Shown here in pieces: positions 23,216 through 30,913 of a stretch of 39,228 nucleotides of DNA. The stretch lies in contig NZ_JACHJN010000020.1 of the NCBI RefSeq assembly GCF_014203665.1, positions 1 to 39,228 of the forward strand. The letters are read 5' to 3'. The notes under the pieces are model-generated. The model did not search any database. It saw nothing but the letters and a program-made list of their open reading frames with translations, and was not told where the DNA came from. How positions within the stretch are numbered: position 1 is the stretch's first letter; each line of letters opens with the position of its first letter. The position numbers were made by a program, and so were the translations under genes. Origin of the DNA: Saccharothrix tamanrassetensis. GTDB lineage: Bacteria; Actinomycetota; Actinomycetes; Mycobacteriales; Pseudonocardiaceae.

Positions 23216-26200
23216 GTGGCCGAGCCGCGCGTGTTCGTGACGTATACGCACGAGACGACCGCGCACTTCGAAATGGTGCGGCGGTTGTCCGAGTTCCTGC
23301 GCGATCGCGGCATCGACGTCGTGCTCGACCAGTGGGCCGACGTGGGTCGGTTGAACTGGGCCGAATGGGCGGAACGCGAGTTGCCCGCCGCCGACTTCGT
23401 GTTGGTCATCGCCTCGCCCGAGTACCGCAGGCGGGTCCAGCCGGGTGCGCCGGCCGGCGAGGGGTGGGGCGCGCGGTACGAGGCGAAGTTGTTGCGGGAA
23501 CTGCTCACCGCCGAACCGGGCCGCTGGGAGCCCCGCGTGCTGCCCGTCGTGCTGCCCGGCCGGAACCTGCGGGAGATCCCGTTGTTCCTGCTCCCGCACT
23601 CGGCCACGCACTACCAGGTCACCGCGCTGACCGAGCAGGGCACGGAATCGCTGTTGCGGGCGTTGCGGTCCGAACCCGGGCAGCACCGCACCGGCAAGCT
23701 GTGGACGCCGCCGACCGGTCCGGGCGACCGCGCCGACCGGGACCGGGTCGTCTCCCCGACGCGGAACTCCCTGACCGACCCGCAGCGGCTCATCCTGCCC
23801 CTGCAGGAGCGCGAGAACCTGCACCGCGTCTTCCTGCCCGCGGTGCGCCAGGCGATCGAGGACCCGGCCGTGGTGGCGGTGCACGCGGACGCCGGCCTGG
23901 GCAAGAGCGTGCTGCTGGCGCAGGTCCACGACGAGCTGGCCGCCGATCCCGACGTCGGCGTGGTGCTGGTGTCCGCGAGCGCCAAGGTGCGGGACCGCCC
24001 TCGGGACGCCGACGAGCTGGACCACCAGTTCGGCGCGGCAGTCCTGCGATCCGGAACGCTCACCGGTCAGCTCGCCGCGCAACGCGCGCGCGGACTGCGC
24101 CCGGTCGTGCTGCTGGACACCCTGGACCTGATCCTGGACGCGGCCAGCCGCCCGGTGGTCGTGGCCTGGCTGCGGCAGGTCGTGGACTCCGGCGTGCCGG
24201 TCGTCCTCACCTGCCGCACGTTCGAGTTCAAGGCCCACCTGGAGCCGCTGAACGAACGCGCGCCGTTGCTGGCGACCCTGGTCGACCGGCGCGAGGTGTA
24301 CCGGCTCAGCCGCCCGGAGACCGAGGCGTTCGCGCTGGCCTACCTGCGCGGCCTCGCCGAACCCGGTGCCGACCCGGGCCGCTACGACCGGTTCCTGGAA
24401 CGGTTGCTGCACCTGCGCACCCAGCGCCAGACGGTGGTGGAGGTGTGCGGCAGCCCCCTGCTGCTGGCGTTGACGTGCCGGCTCTACGCGCCGACGGGCG
24501 ACGTGCCCGAGGACCTCACCGTGGCCAGGCTGTTCGACAGCTACTGGCACGCCCACGTGATCCGCAGCCCCCGTCGTGAGCTGACCTACGAGGAGTCCGA
24601 CGAGCGCGGACGGGTGTGCCTCGCGGGCGCGCGCAGCCTGTTCTCCCGGTCCCGCACCACCTTCGTGGAGGACTTCAAGGCGACCGGGATCGAACCCCGG
24701 CCCGCGCCGGAGGTGGTGGACGAGCTGTGCTCCAACGGCGTGCTGGTGTCGGGCGTCGACCCGGCGTGGTTCCGGTTCTTCCACCAGAGCTTCGCGGAGT
24801 GGGTGATCGCCCGGCACCTGGCGGCGGACGAGGAAGACCGGAGCCGGTTCTCCGCGGCCCTGGTCGACCCGGTGCGCCGCAGCCACCTCGCACCCGTCCT
24901 CGTGCAGTTGCTCTACACGTTGACCGATCGCGACGTGCGCCGCGGGTTCGTCACGGCCCTGGACGCCGACGACCTGTTGGTCTTCCGGGCGCTGGCGCTG
25001 TCCGCGGTGACGCGCCGGGCGGTGGACGAGGTGCGCGTGCTGGCCGATCGGGCGACGATGCTGTCGCCGGAACACCAGCGCCACCTCGCCGACGCGGTGG
25101 GTGCCACCCCGGAGGACGCGCTCGGCGAGGTGGCGGAGGTCGTGGGCGGGATCGTCGGCGACGCGGACGACGAGGCGGTGTTCGCCGTCGTCAAGGTGCT
25201 CGGGTCGATGATCGGCCGGCTGCCCGCCGGGCGCGGCCGGGGCTTGGCGCGGGCGCTGGACGCGGTGCTGGCGCGCCGCTCGGGCATGGCCGACCGCGAC
25301 CGGGCCGACGAGGTGGTCCACGTGCTGCTGACCGGGTTCGACGAGGCGGTGGAGACGCCCGCCGACGAGGACCTGACGGTGCTCCAGCGGTACTACGGTC
25401 AGGTGGGTCCGCTCGGCCGGGCGCGGATCCTGCGGATGCACGCCACCGGCTCACCCGCCCTCGGCGCCGACCTGCTGCGCATCGCCCTGGACAACAGGCT
25501 GCCGGGCCAGGTCATGGCCGAGGCGGTCGCGGTCGCCGGTCAGGTGGCCGACGATCCCGCCGCCGCACACGACCTGGGCTGGCACGACTGGCGCACGATG
25601 CTGAGCCGGCCCTACGCCAAGGGCTGGGACGAGGTGCAGGGCGAACTCGTGGCGACCGCGGTCGCGGACCGGGGCACGGTCGACCTGGCGGACCTGATCG
25701 CCTTGGCCCTGACGGACGACAAGGTGGTCGCGCAGCGGGCGTGGTACGTGGCCGAGAAGGTGGCGGTCCGTTCGCCGCGGGAGGTCCTGGACCTCCTGCT
25801 CTCCACCCCCGCCCCGCGCGACCGGCGCGCCGCCAGCCTCGTCCGGGCGGTGTTGCAGAAGGTCGGGCGCATCGGCCGGCCCGACGCCGAGCACCTGCTG
25901 TCCTGGCTGGAACCGGTGGTGGCGGACAACCCCATGATCGTCGTGCAGGCCATGGTGCAGGCCGCCGAGGGACACGCGGACCTGCTCGCCCGCGCGGTCG
26001 TGCACGCCGTGGGTCTGCCGCACAGCGAGATGACCCGGGTCGTGACCACCGTCCTGGACGCCTGTCCGGCCGACGGCCTCCACCACCTGGCCGACACCCT
26101 CCGCCCACTGTCCACTTCGGACAAGGAGTTGGCCGGTCGGGTCGCCGGCAGCCTGGCCCCGGTCGACGAGGCCGGCCGCCGGCGATGCGTCGAACTGGTC

Positions 26201-26944
26201 CTCGGCGGGTCCGTCGGCGCCTCCCGCACGGCAGCCCACCGCCTCGTGGCGGTGGCGGGCGAACTGGGCTGGTACGACCCCGACCTCGCCACCGAACTCC
26301 TCGCCACCAGGACACCGGGCGCCGCCCACGACGTGGCCCGCTGGATCACCAGGTTCGGCCTGCCGCTCACCTCGCCGCTGTCCCGGGCGGTGCTGGAGGC
26401 ACTGCGCACCCTCGACACCGCACCGGTGGTCGAGGCACTGCTTCAGGTCGTGACCGACGACATCCGCGCCGAAGGGCCACTGGTCGAATGTGCACCCGAG
26501 GTCGTGACCGACCAGTTGGCCCTCATCCCCGACGTGGAGCCAGCCGGCATCCCCGGAACCGATCTCGCGCGGACCCGGGCACGCGGCACGCTGCGCGTGC
26601 TCAGACCCCTGCTGGAACAGGCCCGTGCACCACAACGCCGTCCACCGTGGTTGCGCGCGCTCACCACACGCGCGCTCCGCGACGTGCCGGCGTTCGCGCT
26701 CGACCGTGCCGAGGACGACCTGGAACGCGTGATCGTCAACGCCGGCCACGCTTTTCGCGGCGACCCCACGTCCCTGCTGGACGAACTGCTGGCAGACCTG
26801 CCCACCCTCGCCGGCGGAGTCCAACTCGCGGTGGCCCGCGCGACCCGGCTCGAACGAGGCGAGAACAGCGATGACTTCCGCGCCCTGGCCCACCGCGCCA
26901 CCGAGCCGGGAGCGCACAGCTACGTGATCAGGTACCTCGCCTGA
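23216..26944 (+). CDS. SEFIR-NACHT/STAND NTPase-HEAT (NLR-like) protein
   Basis: A 1242-residue protein with three parts. Residues about 4-150 are a SEFIR domain (TIR relative): RVFVTYTHETTAHFEMVRRL, then DVVLDQWADVG, FVLVIASPEYRRR and RVLPVVLPGR. Residues about 195-535 are a STAND/NACHT-type NTPase: Walker A ADAGLGKS (Lys230), Walker B VVLLDTLD (Asp301), sensor VVLTCRTFEF (Arg334) and the winged-helix signature FRFFHQSFAEWVIARHLA. Residues 540-1242 are repeated helices consistent with HEAT-like repeats. This effector-NTPase-repeat order is that of NLR-like proteins; SEFIR and STAND proteins are known antiphage effectors, so defence is likely but inferred. The start GTG has TATGGT at 23202-23207, so the mRNA may be leaderless. 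No partner gene is evident: it stands alone behind two hairpins. Confidence 0.87.
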   Translation: MAEPRVFVTYTHETTAHFEMVRRLSEFLRDRGIDVVLDQWADVGRLNWAEWAERELPAADFVLVIASPEYRRRVQPGAPAGEGWGARYEAKLLRELLTAEPGRWEPRVLPVVLPGRNLREIPLFLLPHSATHYQVTALTEQGTESLLRALRSEPGQHRTGKLWTPPTGPGDRADRDRVVSPTRNSLTDPQRLILPLQERENLHRVFLPAVRQAIEDPAVVAVHADAGLGKSVLLAQVHDELAADPDVGVVLVSASAKVRDRPRDADELDHQFGAAVLRSGTLTGQLAAQRARGLRPVVLLDTLDLILDAASRPVVVAWLRQVVDSGVPVVLTCRTFEFKAHLEPLNERAPLLATLVDRREVYRLSRPETEAFALAYLRGLAEPGADPGRYDRFLERLLHLRTQRQTVVEVCGSPLLLALTCRLYAPTGDVPEDLTVARLFDSYWHAHVIRSPRRELTYEESDERGRVCLAGARSLFSRSRTTFVEDFKATGIEPRPAPEVVDELCSNGVLVSGVDPAWFRFFHQSFAEWVIARHLAADEEDRSRFSAALVDPVRRSHLAPVLVQLLYTLTDRDVRRGFVTALDADDLLVFRALALSAVTRRAVDEVRVLADRATMLSPEHQRHLADAVGATPEDALGEVAEVVGGIVGDADDEAVFAVVKVLGSMIGRLPAGRGRGLARALDAVLARRSGMADRDRADEVVHVLLTGFDEAVETPADEDLTVLQRYYGQVGPLGRARILRMHATGSPALGADLLRIALDNRLPGQVMAEAVAVAGQVADDPAAAHDLGWHDWRTMLSRPYAKGWDEVQGELVATAVADRGTVDLADLIALALTDDKVVAQRAWYVAEKVAVRSPREVLDLLLSTPAPRDRRAASLVRAVLQKVGRIGRPDAEHLLSWLEPVVADNPMIVVQAMVQAAEGHADLLARAVVHAVGLPHSEMTRVVTTVLDACPADGLHHLADTLRPLSTSDKELAGRVAGSLAPVDEAGRRRCVELVLGGSVGASRTAAHRLVAVAGELGWYDPDLATELLATRTPGAAHDVARWITRFGLPLTSPLSRAVLEALRTLDTAPVVEALLQVVTDDIRAEGPLVECAPEVVTDQLALIPDVEPAGIPGTDLARTRARGTLRVLRPLLEQARAPQRRPPWLRALTTRALRDVPAFALDRAEDDLERVIVNAGHAFRGDPTSLLDELLADLPTLAGGVQLAVARATRLERGENSDDFRALAHRATEPGAHSYVIRYLA

Positions 26945-27062
26945 CCGTCACCAGGGCTCCCGCCGGAGACCACCGGATCGCCGACCGGCGCATATTCGTG
27001 CGTGGACGATATCCGTGCCGCAAGACCGCAGCCCGGATGTCCAATTGCGCGCAGAGCAGCGA

Positions 27063-27095
27063 TCGGCCATCCGGAGTGAGATCCCGGATGGCCGA
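27063..27095. terminator. Bidirectional terminator hairpin
   Basis: Perfect 12-base arms at 27063-27074 and 27084-27095 with a 9-base loop, placed between the convergent SEFIR-NTPase (ends 26944) and ricin-type gene (ends 27139). It can serve both transcripts. Confidence 0.65.
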
Positions 27096-27138
27096 CCGTC
27101 GTTCGACCGCGATGTCGCCGAAGTGTCCGGCGCTTCGG

Positions 27139-27630
27139 CTAGACCTTCTCGATCCTCCACTCCTCGTCGGTGTCGTCCGAGCAGGTCTGCTGCTCCACCA
27201 CGGACTCATCCACCAGGTTCCGGTACGCGGCGCACTTCTGGGTCTGGTCGTTCTGCAGGTCCTGCCCCTTCGGGGCCGGGACGGCCTGCCAGAACTGGTC
27301 CTTCCAGTCCGTGTTGCAGTTGTAGGTGATCAGCTCCACGCCGTTGTCCGGGTTGCTGCTGGGGACGGCGATGCACTGCTTCGTCTGGACGTTCTTGTAC
27401 TGGAAGTACGCGCCCTTCTTGCTGATCTTCCACCACTTCTGGTTCGCGTCACCGTGCCAGGTGCGGATGACCAGCCGGCGCTCCCCGGCATCGGTGATGG
27501 CCTTGCTCGTGTCGTTCACCGCGAGGATGCGGTAAACGGGTTCCGCCGCGCCGGCGGGCGTGGTCAGCGCAGCCATCGCGCTGACCGCCACAGCCATCGA
27601 AGCAACACCGGAGATGATCTTCCTCAACAC
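27139..27630 (-). CDS. Secreted ricin-type beta-trefoil lectin protein
   Basis: A 163-residue secreted protein. The signal peptide is clear (RKIISGVASMAVAVSAMAAL then TTPAGAAEP with a likely Ala-x-Ala site). The mature part shows repeated Gln-x-Trp-type motifs of ricin B-like beta-trefoils: NQKWW, DQFW, and DEEWRI near the end, with paired cysteines (KQCIAV/YNCNT and QKCAAY/QTCSDD). It probably binds carbohydrate, or another polymer, outside the cell; no catalytic domain is attached. The GTG start has AAAGGAG seven to eight bases upstream. A promoter and overlapping palindrome lie at 27685-27714, so its expression is probably repressed or activated by a dedicated regulator not seen nearby. 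Confidence 0.85.
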   Translation of the reverse strand: MLRKIISGVASMAVAVSAMAALTTPAGAAEPVYRILAVNDTSKAITDAGERRLVIRTWHGDANQKWWKISKKGAYFQYKNVQTKQCIAVPSSNPDNGVELITYNCNTDWKDQFWQAVPAPKGQDLQNDQTQKCAAYRNLVDESVVEQQTCSDDTDEEWRIEKV

Positions 27631-27684
27631 TTCGCAGTCTCCTTTCGCGGTGCCCGCAGCTTTCTGCCGACACCTTCGGAATTC

Positions 27685-27712
27685 ACCCTAATCCGCCAGT
27701 TGCGGACCGCAA
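27685..27712 (-). promoter_or_regulatory. Promoter of the ricin-type gene
   Basis: Reading the minus strand, TTGCGG (27712-27707), a 16-base spacer and TAGGGT (27690-27685) fit a sigma-70-type promoter. The predicted transcription start falls about 45-50 bases before the GTG start, leaving room for the AAAGGAG ribosome binding site. Confidence 0.5.
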
Positions 27713-27714
27713 CT
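27698..27714. promoter_or_regulatory. 17-bp palindromic operator
   Basis: AGTTGCGG-A-CCGCAACT is a perfect palindrome (8+1+8). It covers the -35 element and part of the spacer of the candidate promoter at 27685-27712, the classic place for a dimeric repressor. No regulator gene is adjacent. It could alternatively form a small hairpin after the possible small ORF at 27728. Confidence 0.5.
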
Positions 27715-27727
27715 CCCGTTGTGGCGG

Positions 27728-27913
27728 TCACCTTTCCGGATGGTTCGGTTCCACCGAAGTGGGAGTTTGAGGCGATGTGTGTGAGGCGGAATGCAGTTGC
27801 CGGGACCTCCGTAACACCCCTGTGGAGTTAGTGTCGCCCGCTCCCCATTCGAGGTATGTGGTGACTTGACGTAATGACTCCTCGATCGAGTCGTCGTCCT
27901 CGGTCTCAGCCAC
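27728..27913 (-). CDS. Possible small ORF with two TTA codons
   Basis: A 61-codon frame from a GTG at 27913: an acidic N-terminal half (AETEDDDSIEESLRQVTTYL) and a Ser/Thr/Pro/His-rich tail. It contains two TTA leucine codons, rare in actinomycetes and often a sign of bldA-dependent control. No ribosome binding site is visible and base composition here is lower in GC, so it may be non-coding. It lies between the ricin gene (same strand) and the ABC exporter (divergent). Function unknown. Confidence 0.25.
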   Translation of the reverse strand: MAETEDDDSIEESLRQVTTYLEWGAGDTNSTGVLRRSRQLHSASHTSPQTPTSVEPNHPER

Positions 27914-28163
27914 GCGTGACGGCTGCGTTCCGGGGCGCCGTCCGGTTCGGCCGGAGCGGCTATGACGCTCATACAGGTGAATCCGGTCGTGTCGGCTGGC
28001 CGGGGTATCCGTGGTCGGTCACGATACCGAGCGTGATCGAGACCCATACGATCAACAGGGCTGCGAATACGCCGTCCGGTGGAGTCCGCGCTCCCTTCGG
28101 GTGGGCGTCGGCGGGCGCCGGGTTCACCCGCGAGGAAGGCTGTCCCAACACAGTGGTGCACAC

Positions 28164-28814
28164 GTGACCGGAATTGCCGCACTGCGCGTACTCGACGTGC
28201 ACAAAGCTTTCCGGGCCAGATCCGTCCTGCGCGGGGTCAGCTTCGACGTCTCGCCCGGCGAGTTGGCGGGAGTCGTGGGGGAGAACGGCGCCGGCAAGAC
28301 GACCCTGCTGCGCATCCTGGCGGGACAGTTGGGCCCCGATCGCGGCGAGGTCGAGCTGACGGGCTCGCTGGGCTACTGCCCGCAGCACGCCGTGCTCAAC
28401 GACGCGCTGACCGTGGACCAGCACCTGCGACTGTTCCAGGTGTCCTACCGGCTGCCCGACCTGGGCCGGGCGAACGAACTGGTCGAGCGGCTCGGGTTCG
28501 CCGACTACCGGAACATCCCCGTCGGTGTGCTCTCCGGCGGCACCAGGCAGAAGCTCAACCTCGTCCTCGCGCTGATGCACGACCCCGCGCTGCTGCTGTT
28601 GGACGAGCCGTACCAGGGCTTCGACTGGGACACCTACCTGCACTTCTGGCGCATCGCGACGGAACTGAGCGAGGCGGGCCGCGCGGTACTGGTCGTCTCC
28701 CACCTCGCCTACGACAAGGAACGGCTGGACACCTTGCACCGCTTGGACAACGGCACCCTGGGCGAATCGGGCGGCGGCATCCGGAACCGATCCGCAGTGG
28801 ACAGCCGCCGATGA
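28164..28814 (+). CDS. ABC transporter ATP-binding subunit
   Basis: A 216-residue ATPase: Walker A GENGAGKTTL, Q-loop region YCPQHAVL, signature LSGGTRQKL, Walker B ALLLLDEPYQGFD followed by WDTYLHFW, and switch His in VVSHLAYD. The DEPYQGFDWDTY block marks a distinct actinobacterial exporter subfamily paired with an ABC-2-like permease, which is the next gene. The cargo is unknown. The GTG at 28164 is preferred because homology starts directly after; the ribosome binding site is poor (AGGAAGG lies more than 20 bases upstream). It overlaps the permease start (ATGA). Confidence 0.85.
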   Translation: MTGIAALRVLDVHKAFRARSVLRGVSFDVSPGELAGVVGENGAGKTTLLRILAGQLGPDRGEVELTGSLGYCPQHAVLNDALTVDQHLRLFQVSYRLPDLGRANELVERLGFADYRNIPVGVLSGGTRQKLNLVLALMHDPALLLLDEPYQGFDWDTYLHFWRIATELSEAGRAVLVVSHLAYDKERLDTLHRLDNGTLGESGGGIRNRSAVDSRR

Positions 28815-29572
28815 CGGTCTGGCGGACCGTCACCTGGTACGGCCTGGTGGAGTTGGGCAAGAACCGGCTGGCGGTGGTGCTGGTGCTGGGCTTCGTGCCG
28901 CTGTGGATCACCCTCGCGCACGTGGTCGCCTCGCCCACCCCGCTGCAGTTCCGCTACCGGGCCACCGGCGGGCTGCTGGACGTGGACAGCTCCCAGCTGA
29001 TGGTGATCATGGGGTCGTTGAACGCGGTCACCCTGATCACCGGCTTCCTCATGTTCAGCATGACCCGCCGGGCCACCGACCTGGACCGGCGGCTGGTCGG
29101 CGCCGGTTGCCCCCGGGCGGTCCTGCTGACGGCCAAGCTCACCGCGCTGGTGGTCTCGACCCTGGTCATCGCGTGCTGGTCCACGTCGGTGATCCTGGTG
29201 TACTGGCAACCGGAACAGCCGGGGCTGCTGTGCCTGGGGCTGATCATGGCCGGCCTGACCTACGGCGGCATCGGCATCGTGCTCGGCGTGTTCCTGCCCG
29301 GTGAGCTGGAGGGCATGTTCACCGTGATCATGATCAGCCTGCTCGACCTGATCCTGCAGAACCCGTTGGTGAACTCCACCTCGGACAAGGACATCGTCAC
29401 GTTCCTGCCGAGCTACGGCCCGTTGCAGACCTGCGTGGGCGCCGGTTTCACCGACACGGTCCCGACCACCCAGATGCTGCTGTGCCCGGTCTGGCTCACC
29501 GGCTGCGCACTGATCGGCCTGGTCGCGTTCCACGCCCGCACCCGTCAGCGCTTCCAACCGACCCGGGTCTGA
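28811..29572 (+). CDS. ABC-2-type transporter permease
   Basis: A 253-residue membrane protein with about six hydrophobic segments (RLAVVLVLGFVPLWITLAHV, LVVSTLVIACWSTSVILVYW, LIMAGLTYGGIGIVLGVF and others), the size and layout of ABC-2 permeases. Its start codon overlaps the stop of the ATPase gene by four bases, so the two form one exporter. The cargo cannot be deduced; no biosynthetic gene, peptide precursor or immunity gene is convincingly linked. The operon ends at a repeat-bearing inverted repeat before the convergent sigma factor gene. Confidence 0.83.
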   Translation: MTVWRTVTWYGLVELGKNRLAVVLVLGFVPLWITLAHVVASPTPLQFRYRATGGLLDVDSSQLMVIMGSLNAVTLITGFLMFSMTRRATDLDRRLVGAGCPRAVLLTAKLTALVVSTLVIACWSTSVILVYWQPEQPGLLCLGLIMAGLTYGGIGIVLGVFLPGELEGMFTVIMISLLDLILQNPLVNSTSDKDIVTFLPSYGPLQTCVGAGFTDTVPTTQMLLCPVWLTGCALIGLVAFHARTRQRFQPTRV

Positions 29573-29581
29573 ACGCGGCGC

Positions 29582-29640
29582 ACGTCGCCGACTGGTCCGG
29601 CCGAGGCTGGTCCGGCCGAGGCTGGACCGGCCGGCGACGT
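29582..29640. terminator. Inverted repeat enclosing tandem repeats
   Basis: Nine-base arms ACGTCGCCG (29582-29590) and CGGCGACGT (29632-29640) enclose three copies of a 15-bp unit. The element sits between the convergent permease and sigma factor genes, so it probably ends both transcripts. Confidence 0.5.
29593..29637. repeat. 15-bp tandem repeat, three units
   Basis: TGGTCCGGCCGAGGC occurs exactly at 29593-29607 and 29608-29622; a third unit at 29623-29637 diverges at several bases. Each copy carries GGTCC/GGCC half-palindromes, so the RNA could form alternative short stems. Confidence 0.7.
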
Positions 29641-29684
29641 CGATCACGACCGGCGCGCGGCGCGCCGCCGCCCGCCGCGCCGGG

Positions 29685-30671
29685 TCAGCCCGCCAGTTCG
29701 AGCACCGTCCGGTTGCGCTCCGGGTCGCGCAGGAGCCGCAGCGACTCCTTCTCCAGCTGGCGGATGCGCTCACGGGTGAGGCCGAGTTCCTCGGCGACCT
29801 CCTGCAAGGTGCGCGAGCGGCCGTCGTCCAGGCCGTAGCGCCGGTTGAGGATCTGCGCCTGGCGCTCAGGCAGCGTGTTCACCAGGATGCGCAGCTCGGC
29901 GGTCAGCTCGGCCTGCTCGACCGCCTCGTGCGCCCGCACCGCCTCGGCGTCCTCGATCAGGTCGGCGACCGAGGAGTCCCCGTCGGCGCCGATCGGCGTC
30001 TCCAGGCTGATCACGGTCCGGCCGGCCTGGCGCAGTTCCAGCAAGCGGGCGACGGGGATGCGTGCCGCCTCGGCGACTTCCTCGGCTTTCGGCTCGCGGT
30101 CCAGCTCCAGGCGGAGCCGCCGCTCGGCCTTGGTCGCGCGGTTGAGCTCTTCGACCACGTGAACCGGCAGCCGGACGGTGCGGGTCTGGTCGGCCAGGGC
30201 GCGTCCGATCGCCTGGCGGATCCACCAGGTGGCGTAGGTGGAGAACTTGAAGCCCTTGGCGTAGTCGAACTTCTCCACCGCGCGGATGAGACCCAGGTTG
30301 CCCTCCTGCACCACGTCCAGGAACGGCAGCCCGCGGTAGGAGTGCTTCTTGGCCACGGACACGACCAGGCGCAGGTTCGCCCGGATCATGTGTTCCTTGG
30401 CACGGTCGCCGTCGTGCGCCACGGCCCGTAGCGCACGGTGGCGCTCCGCGTCGATCGGCGGGCTCTCGCCCTCTTCGACGCGGCGCAGCAACTCGGTGGC
30501 GTACACACCTGCCTCGATCCGCCTGGACAGGTCGACCTCCTGCTCGGCGGTGAGCAGCGGGGTGGAGCCGACCTCGCGCAGGTAGTGGCCCACCAGGTCG
30601 GCATCCGCCGACCACTCGCGGCCGGACGCGGCCGGACGCGTCGGGCGGGGGGTTTCCATCGTCGACGACAT
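29685..30671 (-). CDS. Sigma-70 family RNA polymerase sigma factor (group 2)
   Basis: A 328-residue primary-like sigma factor without the long N-terminal region 1.1, hence group 2 (HrdA/SigB-of-mycobacteria type). Region 1.2 is VGHYLREVGSTPLLTAEQE (28-46); region 2 spans about 90-165 with the -10 recognition helix FKFSTYATWWIRQAIGRAL; region 3 about 175-255; region 4 about 262-318 with the -35 helix-turn-helix EVAEELGLTRERIRQLEKE. It should recognise promoters close to the housekeeping consensus, often in stationary phase or stress. The ATG at 30671 has AAGGAG six bases upstream. An ECF-like element reading leftward at 30807-30832 (GGAAT, 17 bases, CGTT) could drive it but is weak. Partner-switch anti-sigmas usually target another class of sigma factor. 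Confidence 0.9.
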   Translation of the reverse strand: MSSTMETPRPTRPAASGREWSADADLVGHYLREVGSTPLLTAEQEVDLSRRIEAGVYATELLRRVEEGESPPIDAERHRALRAVAHDGDRAKEHMIRANLRLVVSVAKKHSYRGLPFLDVVQEGNLGLIRAVEKFDYAKGFKFSTYATWWIRQAIGRALADQTRTVRLPVHVVEELNRATKAERRLRLELDREPKAEEVAEAARIPVARLLELRQAGRTVISLETPIGADGDSSVADLIEDAEAVRAHEAVEQAELTAELRILVNTLPERQAQILNRRYGLDDGRSRTLQEVAEELGLTRERIRQLEKESLRLLRDPERNRTVLELAG

Positions 30672-30856
30672 GACCGTCTCCTTGCCGGATCGCGACCCCG
30701 CCGGATGCGGGCCGGGGTCGAGGTGACATCGGGTGTGAAAGGGCGTTCCTGAACACCGGCGACCGGGAGCCGCGCTCACGCGCCGGGAAGGGGTGGATAC
30801 GGGTTCAACGGAACGGTGGTGGCTCGTATTCCCTCGGCGTCACCCGGATTGGCTAC

Positions 30857-30893
30857 CCGCTCACGACGATGACAACCCGGTTCGGGTGAGCGG
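30857..30893 (-). terminator. Hairpin after MFS_3 gene
   Basis: Eight-base arms CCGCTCAC (30857-30864) and GTGAGCGG (30886-30893), with a second small stem (ACCCG/CGGGT, 30875-30887) partly overlapping. It lies 20 bp past the MFS_3 stop on the minus strand; the loop is long, so confidence is low. Confidence 0.35.
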
Positions 30894-30913
30894 ACTGCGG
30901 GGCCGGCGGTCGT

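Larger units (their letters stand above)
27631..28163. other. 533-bp region of lower GC between ricin and ABC genes
   Basis: Apart from the promoter/operator pair at 27685-27714 and the doubtful small ORF at 27728-27913, I see no gene. The stretch 27660-27870 is visibly richer in A/T than the surroundings. TACGAT at 28047-28052 could be the -10 of the rightward ABC operon, though no matching -35 was found. The lower GC may mark a regulatory region or DNA of different origin. Confidence 0.4.

Noticed and set aside
27728..27913. Small ORF as a lanthipeptide or lasso precursor
   Set aside because: There is no cysteine and no modification enzyme nearby; the Ser/Thr-rich tail alone is not enough.
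29685..30671. Sigma factor as the cognate target of the partner-switch cluster
   Set aside because: Its regions are those of group-2 primary-like factors; RsbW-type anti-sigmas usually bind SigB/SigF-class factors, and it lies 8 kb away with unrelated genes between.
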